The notes under the pieces were generated by a model. It had not been told where the DNA came from, ran no database searches, and worked only from the letters and a program-made list of their open reading frames with translations. Shown here piece by piece: positions 33,669-44,629 of a stretch of DNA of 64,000 nucleotides. How positions within the stretch are numbered: the stretch's first letter is position 1; the number at the start of each line of letters is the position of its first letter. The position numbers and the translations under genes were made by a program. The stretch is taken from NCBI GenBank assembly GCA_030674185.1, contig JAPXFY010000015.1, positions 29,195,685 through 29,259,684 on the forward strand, read 5' to 3'. Source of the DNA: Monoplex corrugatus (taxonomy: Eukaryota; Mollusca; Gastropoda; Littorinimorpha; Ranellidae).

Positions 33669-34918
33669 ATAATAATACCTAGGACTTATAAAGCGCACTA
33701 AGCCACTGGATCTAGGCGCTGGGGAATGGGAGATATAACTACACAACAACTTACACATCATCAAATGACAATCAAATACATACATACATCATAATCACAT
33801 AACATAATGATTTACATTCGCAATCTTCAAAATATGCATACCACGCAATTAAATCAAATATCAGATTCATTCCAATTAAACACTTTTCACTCAGTTACTC
33901 CATATAAACTATTATTCCACCCCTTCCCTACTACCCCCCACCCCCACGCGCATACACAAAATCCAATTACACATATCAGCCAGCCGACAAGGTGATGTGG
34001 GGAAAAGTGATCAGATGTCGAAATACTGCTGGAAAAGGTGTGTTTTCAAGTTTGACTTGAAAGAAGAAATGGACGGAGAGTGGCGTAATTTCTTGGGAAG
34101 AGAGTTCCAAAACTGGGGACCGAAATGCGAAAGTGAGCGAAAGCCATGAGATTTGCGGTTATACTGTATCTGCCTGAGGAGTCTTGAATCAGAGGAAGAG
34201 CGGAGAGACCGAGATGGAGTATACAAGTGCAGAATATCAGAAATATACTCAGGAGCAGAACCAGAGATAGAATTGAAGCAGGTGCAAGCAGTCTTGTACT
34301 TAATTCTCTGAGATATTGGTAACCAGTGCAGTTGGTGAAGCAAAGGAGTGCAAGGTTGTTGACGGGATGCCTTAAGAATAAGGCGTGCAGCTGAATTTTG
34401 AACTTTCTGCATAGGATAAAGAACAGTGTTCGGGCAGCCCATGAGGAGAGAGTTACAGTAGTCAAGTCTCGACAGAATACAGGAAGTGACAAGAATCTTG
34501 GTGGCATCTACACTGAGAAAGTTTCTGATAGATCCAATCCTTTTCAATTCAAAATAAGAAAGCTGGCAGACTTTGGAAACGTGATCTTTCATGGAGAGAG
34601 AAGAGTCAAGAATGAAACCTAAGTTCCTAGCTTTTGGACAGAAAGAGATGTCAGAAGAGCCAACAGTGATAGAAGTTGGAAGTGGAGGATTATAGTCTGA
34701 AGAACCAGAAAACAGAAGAGCTTCAGTCTTACTGTCATTAAGTTTTAACATGTTGTCAGTCATCCATGTCTTTACATCATCCGTGCATGTCTGTAGTGTC
34801 TGTATGGTACTGTCAATGTCTGCAGGTTTGCATGCCTGTTGAAGCTGTGTGTCGTCTGCAAAAAGCTGGTGACTAACTCCATGGCGCTCAATGACCTCAG
34901 ACAGGGGGGTGGTATACA
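33643..34918 (-). mobile_element. CR1/L2-like LINE, 3' half, well preserved
   Basis: The minus strand starts abruptly at about 34918 (next to a TA/GA microsatellite) inside the RT and reads without interruption to a stop at 34011. A 3' UTR follows whose last part (GCGCCTAGATCCAGTGG, GCGCTTTATAAGTCC) resembles the conserved 3' end of L2-type elements before the (ATT)n tail. It looks like an ordinary 5'-truncated insertion. Confidence 0.85.
34011..34918 (-). pseudogene. CR1/L2-like RT, motif C to C-terminus, about 300 open codons
   Basis: The order is HQLFADDTQLQQACKP (catalytic FADD), MLKLNDSKTEALLFSG, RNLGFILDSSLSM, SRLDYCNSLLMGCP, KVQNSAARLI, LLHQLHWLPISQRIKYK, YTPSRSLRSSSDSRL, GPQFWNSLPKKLRHSPSI and FKSNLKTHLFQQYF. 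Motifs A and B are missing, so it is inactive. The unbroken frame marks it as a recent insertion. Codons upstream of 34918 in the same frame are microsatellite read-through. Confidence 0.85.
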
Positions 34919-34924
34919 AGACAA

Positions 34925-34952
34925 ACATATATATATATATAATATATATATA

Positions 34953-34989
<37 letters not shown>

Positions 34990-35157
34990 TATATATATAT
35001 ATATAATACATACATATTATATATATAAACATACATATATGTATGTATATACATACATACATACATATATGCAAACATACATGCATACATATATTGTATA
35101 CGCATATATATATGTGTGTGTATATCTATCTATCTATCTATCTCCACGCGCACACGC

Positions 35158-35213
<56 letters not shown>
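34925..35213 (+). repeat. Compound (TA)n, (GA)n, CATACATA and (CA)n tracts
   Basis: Several simple repeats follow one another up to the edge of the putative LTR at 35215. Confidence 0.95.
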
Positions 35214-35214
<1 letters not shown>

Positions 35215-35216
<2 letters not shown>

Positions 35217-35921
35217 TCACAATGTAAAGAATATAGGTGACTGGCAGTGTCTTGCAGTTTATGCAGGTTCGTGAAGATCTAGCAGTTGATCGTTTTTCTC
35301 AGAGACAAAATACATCAGTCCAGGTTAAACGAAAATGATCCTTTATTTGAAGAACGAAGAAAACACAACAGGAACTGGGTAAATACTTCACACATCCAAT
35401 ACAGCACCACTCCTAGTTTGCAGAATTCTTCTTCAGCCCTCAAATCTACACGCAGCAACTCCACAAATCTACCGCAACTTCTCTATCTCTGACGGCAGGC
35501 TTACACTTTAATTCTTCCGATCGCTCTCTCTCTCTCTCTCTCTGCCCACAGTCACACTTTACTTATCATATCATGGAAAGTTCCCGAATATTCTCGGCTT
35601 TTCCCTAGATTTTCAGCCAATCATAGTCACATTCTCGAACCTTCCCTTCTAGAATATTCTGTAGTTCTAGCCAATCACTGTACAGATTAAATTTGTTTAC
35701 AATTTCCGGAACCTTCTCGAAAGATCTGAGATATTCTACGTTTTTCTCGTCAATTCTAGATTGTTCCGAAGCATTCTACACATTTCAATACAACGAAATC
35801 TAACTTAAACATATATTTTCAGTGTTAGCATAAACCAAAACAAACATTCTCGATTCATTATCGAGCGAATCACAAACTAATCTTCAAGAGCGAACAGCAG
35901 AGAGAGCTGAATCTACAGACA
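35215..35921 (-). mobile_element. Probable solo LTR of a Ty3/gypsy-like element
   Basis: On the minus strand the segment begins TGTCTGTAGATTC (35921) and ends CATTGTGACA (35215), so it has TG...CA ends. A U3-like part holds two CCAAT boxes and clustered heat-shock elements (35576-35780). A GA-repeat (35526-35543) comes next. AATAAA at 35347-35342 is a polyadenylation signal in the right place for R/U5. No internal region follows. No convincing TSD was seen, perhaps because one flank is a (CA)n tract. The family is not identified. Confidence 0.55.
35576..35780 (-). promoter_or_regulatory. Heat-shock element cluster with CCAAT boxes
   Basis: Four blocks of alternating GAA/TTC pentamers occur. 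35576-35593 is GAA-TTC-GAA-TTC at exact 5-base steps. 35632-35659 is six in-phase pentamers (TTC, GAA, TTC, TTC, GAA, TTC). 35704-35721 is TTC-GAA-TTC-GAA. A weaker block lies at 35754-35776. ATTGGCT (CCAAT on the minus strand) is at 35615-35621 and 35669-35675. This is the layout of a heat-inducible promoter bound by HSF trimers; activity is inferred. Confidence 0.7.
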
Positions 35922-35986
35922 CATTTTGACGTCACCTTCTTTTATCGGCATTCGCACTTTCACATTGAGTTTCTCCTTTTTGAAAT

Positions 35987-35988
<2 letters not shown>

Positions 35989-36053
<65 letters not shown>

Positions 36054-36065
36054 AGACACACACAT
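35989..36065 (+). repeat. (CA)n tract
   Basis: CA repeats just right of the LTR region. Confidence 0.95.
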
Positions 36066-36861
36066 TATGTGTGTGTATAAATATATATGTGTGTGTGTAT
36101 ATATATGTATGTATACGCGTGCGTGCAGAAATGTTCAAATACGGTCAGATAATTGGAAAGTTATGAAGATGACAGGTATGGTCGACGCAAATGAGAGGGC
36201 CCAGTACAAAGAATTCAGTCTGACCTTGGAAAAAGAAGAAAAGCATCCTCATCCAACAGCACGACGGCTGGAATACCCGAAGAAAAAATAATTACTCAAA
36301 CTTGGTTGGGCCAGTGGGCACTGCCTCCTAGGGCTTTGTTCCTATTATCACAGATACCCCTCGGGTAGAAACATGCCCATACCTGTACTTCATTCTGAAA
36401 GGAATGTTGGCAGCGCAGACAAACGAGTCTATTGACTGAAGACTTAGACCTTACCGAGAACTGGCAGTACAGCCAACAGCGTTTACATAACTAGACTGAA
36501 AGGAGACATTTGAACAGTAAAGCTACAAGTTCAAACGACTCTTTTGGGGTGTTTCGAAGATTGCTCCAGTGAAAGGGAAAGATCCATTGTCTCAGTGGAT
36601 AAGTTCTAGTCTGTGTTTATTCGCGTTTATACTTTTCTTCTATAGCACTCACAGGCAGAATAACATACTCGAAGTCAGCTTCGATGCAGATCAATTGTCA
36701 TGTATAGATGACCAAAGGGTTTAATTTCCGTAGGAAAATGCTTATACAAAATCTTAAGGCAAGTAGAGTGAGAACCCCGGCGTGTTTTGATCTGCTCTCT
36801 ATAAATGAAAAGGGAAAATAGCGTAGAGGAATGTAGAGACAGGCCACTCACTCTTGTCAGA

Positions 36862-37710
36862 GGAAGGAACTAGAAAAAAAAAAAAAAAACACGGAAAAAA
36901 AATCAGAACACGTACTTAATACAACCAGACAAGACAGGCGCAAATTTTCGGCCAACTGGCCTTTGTCAAGCGTTGACGTAAGATCACAAAAGAACAAACA
37001 CCAAATAATAAAAAAAAAAGATTAGGAGAAAAAGACTGAAACTTCCTTTTTGCTTCGTCCAGTGGGAGAAAAGAACTAAAATGACATCATAATGTGTTTG
37101 TGAGTAAATATGATGTCAGTAAGATGAATTTTGCAATTTGAAAAGTGATCATGCCATATTAACATTGTTTTGTCCTGAAGAGGGTCCAGGGCTAAAACAA
37201 ATATTATGATGCACTAGCTAAGAGTTATTTTTGGAATGCAACGTATCTATCAAATAATGCATAAGAGAAAATATAAGCATATGACTGACTGAATGAAAAA
37301 ATGTACAATCAAGAGGTATGGCTGCTACAAATGGATCGTGCCTAGCGCAACGAGTCTGGTCTGACCTTGGAATAAGAAGAAAACATCTTAAACGAACAGC
37401 CAAGGGGCTGAAGGGAAAGCACGAGTTCCCGGAGAAACAAAACCTTAGTCAGATGCGCATGGGCCTGTCTTGTGAAATGAGAATCAAAACATTTGAAAAA
37501 AGGCATATGTGCAGCCATAAAGCCAAGACCTCACTGAGATGGGAAAATGGTGATAATATGGTCCATTTTGTATTTGGTGTTTGTTCATTTGTGATCTTAC
37601 GTCTAAGCTTGACAAAGGCCAATTGGCCGAAAATTTCCGCCTTTCTTGTGTGATTGTATTAAATATGCATTCTGATTTTTTTCGTGTTTTTTTTCTGGTT
37701 CCTGTTTGCT
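36862..37710. repeat. R-family inverted-repeat element, 36.9-37.7 kb
   Basis: Arm 36862-37008 and arm 37571-37710 are reverse complements over about 140 bases, with a 562-base loop. Both contain AATTTTCGGCCAAYTGGCCT, ACGTAAGATCACAAA and AACAAACACCAAATA. The loop has no recognised domain. It contains GTCTGACCTTGGAA at 37360, also found at 36220. The outer sequence beyond the right arm (GTTTGCTTGAACGCGGGCA) is shared with 57301. Confidence 0.85.
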
Positions 37711-37830
37711 TGAACGCGGGCACGTACACTTGTTCTGGATTTCTTGACAGAGGTGCTGAGCTTTTGCCAGAAACATGTAGTGAAGGTACGTTCATCATTT
37801 TATTCCAGCGTAGGGTTTTAGGGCTGATAA

Positions 37831-37895
37831 GACTTAGGCAAAGAAGTATGATTGTTTTAGCGCGGATAAGATTAAGGCAAATAAGAATGATGATG
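37831..37895 (+). repeat. Imperfect tandem pair around GATAAGAYTWAGGCAAA
   Basis: Two units of about 35 bases lie side by side. Confidence 0.6.
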
Positions 37896-39275
37896 AAGAT
37901 TATGCTTTATGTTGAACATGTTTAATTAGAGAAACTGTATTGACTTATAATGCTATGTGTGGACTGCTGTTGAAAATTATTGCTAGTGCGCTTAGTGCGC
38001 TTCTGCTCGTCTCCCTCCTTTCTTGCCGTTGTGTGTGATTACTATGTAGAAAAGTAATTCTGTATAAACACCCCCCAAATCTGATAGCCAAATGTTGTAC
38101 GCAAGTAAAGCTTATTCCCTCCTGTTCTATATGATAACGTCCCCATATTCTAAAAGACGCAAGAGCACATCCCTAATTTTTGTTCCTGTTATAAATGGTG
38201 GAGACAGAAAAAGACACTCAAATTCTTCCCGTGACACTATCATGGCCACTGCGTGACCAACTCTTATTTCCAGATGAAGCCTCAACACAAAGTTTCATGG
38301 AGACATCCTCGATCAAAACACTGGCATCATCAGAGGAACAGGCCTCAAGTTCGTGCTTCTCACCCGCACATACCATAGTGCAGACTGTTTAACAGACCGT
38401 TCACTAATGTGTTGTAAGATCAGGCTACAACCTAAGAAGCTCCACCATACCAAACAAGAGGGTAAGCCATGCATTGGCACATCCAACATGCAATACCTAG
38501 AGAAAGTTTAGAAATTTGCCAAGTCTCTCAGAGATGCTCTGTCCACAGATCAACCACACAAATCTGCCTCTAAAATATTGGGACAACCTCTGGGAGATCA
38601 TTCAGAAAATCAGCCCTAGCTACCTTTGGGAGGAAGACCTCTGAGGACAACGACTGGTTTGAAGCCAAGTCCAGTGAGATGAGCTCTGTCATTGAAGCAA
38701 AGCGTGCTGCGCTCACTCACCAAGACAGAAATCTCTGCAAGCACTCAAAGCTGCTAGGGCAAAGTGCAGCAGACAGCAAGAAGATGTGCCAATCAATACT
38801 GGCAACAGCTCAGTGACGACACCCAGGCTGCAGCAGCTACAGGCAACATAAGAGGCATATTACGAGGGCACCAAGAAAACTCTTGGTCCAACACAGTGCA
38901 GAACATCTCTCAGCTCCACCAAGCGGGAAATAATCAATCACCGACAAAGGCAAGCAAATGGAGAGATGGGTGGAACACTACTCAGAGCTATGTATGTACT
39001 CCAGAGAGAACATCGTTGTCACCTCAGTCCTCGATGTCATCAAACCTCTGCCCACCATGGAGGAGATAGATGCTAAATCAACACTAGAAGAATTCCGCAA
39101 GCTGCAAGGCAATTAGCAGCTTGGCCTGTGGGAAAGCACCTGGTACTGATGGCCCCAGACTTCATCAAGCACTGCAAGAACATCCTCCTGCAGCCCTACA
39201 TGATGTTCTCTGTCGACGTTGGAGAGAAGGAACAGTACCACAAGACATGAGAGATGCCAAGATCGTCACCCACTA

Positions 39276-39908
39276 TACATGTAGTTTCAGTTTCAATTTC
39301 TCAAGATTGCGTCTCCGAGCTTGGAATGAATTCCATATGCTCTAACTTCACAGGTGCCATGTGATGGAGAAGATCCAGAATGATCACGGCACAAGTCTTA
39401 AGCCTGCACTTAAACCCACGAGCTGGCCAGGTCCTGATGTTCTACCTAGATAGTTCCATAACCCTGCAGGCGTAGGGAAGTGAGGTGGTAGAGACCTCAA
39501 CTTTTTCCGAGGCCAGCACAATGAGGGCAGCACCCATCCCATCTTCCTCACTTCAAATTTACATTTATATTCACTTTTTTTTTTATCAAAACTTCAGAAA
39601 AACAAGAAGGCCAATTGGTCTTCAAAGGGTGGAACCTGGGAAATCAACCTATCTCTCCAATGTTTTATACCAAGGCAGCTAGGCAATGCCCTGCTCTTCA
39701 CGATTTTCAACTGCTGTGGGATCTTTAGCGTGCGCAGCCAGAAGGCACACGGGTCTGACTCGTTTTCATCCCCTTCCGAAAGACTAGACGTTCAGCTCGA
39801 ACTAAGGAGAAAAGTCGAGGCCTCTACGCAAGCGAACCCTGAAACCTCCAGTTTAGTTATTGGCAGGCAATCGTCTGAACCATTCTGCCACTCTTCTCCC
39901 TTCACCCT
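39276..39908. mobile_element. SINE-like insertion(s) inside LINE-D
   Basis: The RT reading breaks after MRDAKIVTHY (39275) and resumes at KNKGD (39911). The right part, read on the minus strand from 39902, starts as a tRNA-like head: TGGCAGAATGG (A box) and GGTTCGCTTGCG (B-box-like). A conserved central block follows (CCCGTGTG ... GCGCACGCTAAAGATCCCAC), as in widespread molluscan/invertebrate tRNA-derived SINEs, and then an A-rich end near 39575. The left part (39286-39345, TTTCAGTTTCAATTTCTCAA) may be a second short SINE. Confidence 0.6.
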
Positions 39909-39973
39909 CTTAAGAACAAGGGAGACATAAGCGACTGCAACAACTTTAGGGGTATTTCCTTACTGAAGATCAT

Positions 39974-40634
39974 ATGCAACTGTATGCCCAAGTCATGTTG
40001 GCGCGTCTCCAAAAACTAGCTGAGCTTATTATCCCTGAGTCTCAGTGTGGCTTCCGAACAGAGAGCTCCACAGTGGACATGATTTTTTTCCTTTGTCAAC
40101 TACAGGAGAAATGCAGAGAACACCAAAAGCCCCTTTACATCGCCTCCATCGACCTCACCAAAACCTTTAACCTAGTCAACAGGAATGGACTGTTCAACAT
40201 TTGCCTAAAAATAGGATGCCCCCAAAAGCTGCACAGCCTGATCAGATCATTCCACGACGATATGAAGGCAACCATCCAGTACGAGGACAGCATGTCCAAA
40301 CCCTTCGACATCAAAGCGGCGCAAACAAGGCTGTGTCTTTGCTCCCTCCCTGTTCGGCATGCTTTTGAGACTGCAAAGGAAGGAGTGGCAACTTTTCAAC
40401 CTCGCAAGTCTGAAAGCAAAGACAAAGGTGCGCGAAGCCATTATCAGAGATCTGCTCTTCGCTGATGACGCTGCTGTTTCCACACAAAATGAGCAACAAC
40501 TCCAGTGCCTCATAGACAGATTTTCTCAAGCCTGCAAAGACTTTAGTCTAACCATCAGCCTCAAAAAGACGAACATGCTGAGCCATGACGTGGACACTGT
40601 CTACACATGTGCAGAAAGAGCCACCCAAACTTAG
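39974..40634 (+). pseudogene. LINE-D reverse transcriptase core
   Basis: Two frames (39974-40465 and 40359-40634) make up the palm domain: SQCGFRTESSTVDMIFFLCQ, DLTKTFNLVN with the motif A Asp, a frameshift replacing GVKQGC, then LFADDAAVST (motif C) and the KKTN helix. The QG of motif B has become QTRLCLCSLP, so activity is lost. Confidence 0.8.
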
Positions 40635-40639
40635 ATATC

Positions 40640-42095
40640 GTCATCATCATCACTGCATTGTCCCAGCTTCTGTGGTGATTAAGTTAAAACTGGCGTTGAA
40701 GTGGAGTAAAAATGGGAAAGAAAACAAAGCGAGCGCAAATGAAACTGCCTAAATGCCATGGTCTTATGATATTAAAAAAAATCTTTGACAAGGTTACTAT
40801 AATCGACAATTGAATATGCGCAATGGAAACCGGATTTAAACTCGATAACATGGGACAACGAGTTACGGCATTAAAGACAAAATTGTTGAAAATTTGTTTC
40901 GTTTACAAACAGCAGAGACTTAAATAAAGTTGTGGAAGATCTCGGCGTTCTTTACGAAAACAAATGTTTGCTCAAGTGACAATGTAGTAGACAGGCATTC
41001 AAAATTGTGACAACGAATTGATTAAAGACTGAATCACAGTCAACAGTCAACAGTAGACAACTTCCTAAGCGTTACATTTTCTCCTGCGAACTCTACTCTT
41101 GGAAAGTTGTCTGCTGGTTTCGTTTGTTTTTTCTTTGTTTTGTTTTCTTTGTTTGTTTGTGGTTGTTTTTGCCAAGTTATTTGTTTATTTATTTGTTTAC
41201 TGATTTATTTATTTATCTGTCTTTGTATACACTTAACAAAGTCCAATTGGCCAAAAATTTGTGCCTGTCTTGTTTTGTCATACCAAATACGCGTTCTAAT
41301 TCTAATTCTGTGTTCTTCTGGTTCGTATTTCCTTGAAAATGAAAGCTGGCAGTCAAAAGTTTTTGTTTTCCATTAAGACAACGAATAATCCTTTGTCAAT
41401 AACTACCATCCTTGTACTTGTAAAACAGAGTGTCCTTCAACACTATGCCCGATGTTTTCAGCTTGTGCTCCGGCCAATATGTTCCCCGCTGAGAATGACT
41501 TTTCGTACTTTGTATGATGAGCTGGCATTTTTTTTTCTTCTTTTTTTTAAACTGTAGTAACACCGACCTAGTTATCGATCAGTGGATGAATTTGGTAACT
41601 GAACATTGATTCTATCGCATTTGTTATATCAAAAAATCCTATAAGACCTTCCGCCAAAATCCACCTGCCCACCCATCAACAAGCACGCACTTGTGAAAAG
41701 TCTGATACAGTAAACCATTAAGTCATTCCAGCCGCGCTGCTCATTTCGTTTCTTCAATACACGTGTAATCTCATCAAAACAGATGAGAATGAAAGCAGGA
41801 CATGAAGAACCACTGAATCAGGGAAAATTTTCTCACAATTCTATGGTGAATTATAGAAATGATATATGAAGTTCCAGTTCAGACTGCTATTGCATGACAA
41901 GGCCGTACTCTACGATTCCTTTTATAATGTATTCTGGCGTCATCCAGGCCGAAGGATAGCGTCCTACGGGTTTGGTCGAGAAATTTGAGCAGCACCCTTA
42001 ATGACGCGTCGTGCGTGGTCACGGTCTTGCCAACAAGCCAGTAGCATGCTCAGATCTGGGTAGGAATCGACCGGGGCGAGAATTCCCACAGTAAT
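40640..42095. other. Mostly unrecognised; one R fragment at 41225
   Basis: No gene or LINE was seen at 40640-41220 or 41350-42095. Confidence 0.4.
41225..41345 (+). repeat. R-family fragment
   Basis: TTAACAAAGTCCAATTGGCC (palindrome region 41241-41252), then TTTGTGCCTGTCTTG, AAATACGCGTTCT and TTCTGGTTCGTATT, match the right arm at 37611-37705. Confidence 0.75.
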
Positions 42096-42099
42096 GTTC

Positions 42100-43550
42100 T
42101 AGACCTATTGCACCTATACCTGATTTCTTTGTTTATCTTCCTTATATCTCCTCGTTTCTCTTTGCCCTCCTCCTTTCCTCCATCAAGCCCAAAATTTCAT
42201 TAGTCATCCAGCTCTCTTTTGCTTTTCTATCTGCCTTAGGGATTTCTTCACAAGCTTCATTTATCGAATTTCTCAACTTTGTCCATTGTTCCTCACTGTC
42301 ACCAACGTCTTCCAGAGCACTGAATTTGTTTTGAACATGTACATTAAATTTTTTACGTATCATTTCATTTGTCTTTAAGAGTCCAAGGTTTAGTTTGATG
42401 TTGCTTTTGGTCTGTTTCCTTTTCCTCAATTTCAGCCTAAACCTTCCCACTACAGGATTGTGGTCACTGTTGCAGTCTGCGCCTGGTAGTGTTTTTGCTG
42501 ACAGTAAAGAATTTCTAAATCTTTTGTTGATCAGGATGTAGTCAATCTGATTTTTGGTATTATCTCCTGGACTCATCCAAGTCCATTTTCTTCTGTTAGG
42601 CTGCTCAGAATAGGTGCAATGAAGCTAAGGAAGCTTGGCTGAACACAAAATGCAAAGAGATAGAAGACCGACACAAAATGGATCCTCAGGGTATGTACAG
42701 ACGAATTGAAGAAATTGTCCACAGGAAAAATACATGCACATCAACTGGTTGCTTAAAATCGAAAGATGGCACGCTTATCATGGAAAAAGACAAAATATTA
42801 GACAGATGGGGAGAGTACATTAAAGACCTTTTTGAGGATGACAGAAACGAAGAACACATTATAAAAAAGAACTTTGAAGGACCACCCAAAATAACAGCAA
42901 ATGGCACAACCTTGACACAGGTTAATAAGTTCAAATACCTGGGAACAGTCATTTCATCAGACAGCAGATGCACATGGGAAATAGCTGGCAGAATCGGCCA
43001 AGCCAAAACAGCATTCAAGAAGATGACAAGCATTCTTACCAACAAATTTCGTCGGCCTCTTTACATCTCAGGATGCCTATCAATTAACATCAGAAAGAGA
43101 GTCCTTGAATGTTATATAGAACCAATACTGTTGTACGGATGCGAGGCGTGGACAGTCAGCAAGCAAAGCCAGAGCAAGATTGAGGCAGCCGAGATGTAAA
43201 CCACTAAGAAGAATGTTGAGAGTTCCATGGAAAGCAAAGAAAACAAACGAGACAGTCTTGATGGAGGCAGACACAAGTAGATCACTCATAAAGAAGATTA
43301 GGAAAAGACAAGCAACATTTATAGGCTATTTTATGAGGAAGGGGGATTTGGAACACCTGGTCACAACAGGAAAGCTGGAGGGAAAGGGAGCACCAGGTAG
43401 ACCCAGGGAGAGAATGCTGGACGGACTTGCAGAGTGGCTAGGGACGAGGAGGGTGGGGGAGATGCTAGGGGCAATGAGAGATAGAGATAGATGGAAGTCC
43501 ATGGTCGCCAACGCCATGCAGCAGGACACCTGATGATGATGATGATGATG
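42100..43550 (+). mobile_element. LINE-A copy 6, twin-primed (5' inversion) with RT deletion
   Basis: 42100-42600 is in minus orientation and encodes the endonuclease end and linker (WMSPGDNTKNQIDYILINKR to EEIxRKINKEIRYRCN). From 42604 the plus strand resumes at NRCNEAKEAWLNTKCKEIED, the same codons at which the inverted piece ends. The plus part reaches NEEHIIKKNFEGPP and then jumps to KITANGTTLTQ, deleting the RT palm. It has a 30-base insertion near 43047 and ends at GACACCTGATGATGATGATG. Confidence 0.9.
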
Positions 43551-43839
43551 AATGTACTAGACTTAGGGTCTCGAATCCAAGAGCTTCCAGTAGTTATCAC
43601 ACTAACCACTTCGTCCCACTGACTGGTTATGTTTACGAATATTCATCATCAGTATTTCTTCTTCGTCTTCATCATCTTCTTCTTCTTTTTCTTCTTTGCG
43701 TGTGTGTGTGTGTGTGTGTGTGTTTCAAGTCTACTGATATAAGCAGTTTACTAAAGTCTACTATCCTGGTTTTGTGAAAAACGTTAGGTCTCGATTAGAT
43801 CACCTCTTACTATTAGTCCTCAGCTCTTCATGGCATTTG

Positions 43840-44620
43840 TACGACGTTCAGTAATTCCATGTTGCACCTTTTCTAATGCTACTAATTACTTAAATCCAAT
43901 GTAGGCACCGTACCACGTTTCCATATTCTAAATGTGGTCCTTACCAGGGCATTATATATCTTAATATAACTTTCCTTGGCAAGGAATAAACATTGGTTAA
44001 CTATTAAATTAACGTTGGTTAAAACTTAAACAGTGTGTTTTTTATGTATTGTAAGCATTACTTTTTTTTATATATAAAATGTAGCACCTAAATCTTCCTC
44101 GTTCTTACACACTGGCCTAATTTTCTATTCATCTAGGATTTTCATTTTGTATTTATTTAGTGAAGTTTTCTTTAAATATATATTATGTTTCTGAACATGA
44201 GATATAGCTGTGCCGTTTCTCTGATCACTCTTGCAAGTTTGTCCAAGTCATTTTGGAGTTGATCATTTTCATGTGCCCTTCGAAGTATCTGTATTATCAA
44301 TATGATGCAAGTATTAAGCACAAATTTTCTTGTCATTTGTGAAAACAGAACACATCTTAAATCGTTTCCTCATGGGATAGCTAGATCTATCAACTCTGAC
44401 ATGCTGCGTTCTTTCTGTTATGAAATATTTTATCCATTTATAGCAGATACTTATATTACCATGTGTAGTGCTGAACAGGACATTAATCTGAAATCAAGAT
44501 GAATTATGTCAACGGGTATCCCTGATCCAAATATTTCTTGGAAGACTTCTATTATCTGTGTTATACAAAACGTTTTGTCTGAACCACAATGATACAATGA
44601 TTGTCTGTGTACAGATTGGC
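43840..44620 (-). mobile_element. CR1/Daphne-like LINE relic, very old
   Basis: Minus-strand words, each in a different frame, are IPVDIIHLDF (motif A), KMCSVFTNDKKI (FADDTKI box with a substitution), YKMKILDE, YIKIYNALVR and the sequence corresponding to LEYGNVVWCPTLDL. Many indels. No long ORF. Confidence 0.6.
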
Positions 44621-44629
44621 TCAGCTTGC

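Larger units (their letters stand above)
38190..40635 (+). mobile_element. LINE-D copy (+), interrupted by SINE-like DNA
   Basis: Reading across shifts, the pre-RT linker appears first (38500-38990: WEIIQKISPS, NHRQRQANGEMG). Then comes the RT start (39090-39270: GKAPGTDGP/DFIKHCK, EGTVPQDMRDAKIVT), an insertion at about 39276-39908, KNKGDISDCNNFRGISL, LIIPESQCGFRTESSTVDM, IASIDLTKTFNLVNRNGLF (motif A), and LLFADDAAVSTQNEQQL (motif C) followed by FSLTISLKKTNMLSHDVDT. It stops at about 40632 without a recognisable tail. Confidence 0.8.

Noticed and set aside
35215..35921. Firm target site duplication for the solo LTR
   Set aside because: No 4-6 bp repeat flanks the TG...CA ends. The left flank is (CA)n, so chance matches cannot be trusted.
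37318..37653. 111-codon open frame in the R loop as a transposase
   Set aside because: It has basic composition but no catalytic motif, and half of it overlaps the R arm.
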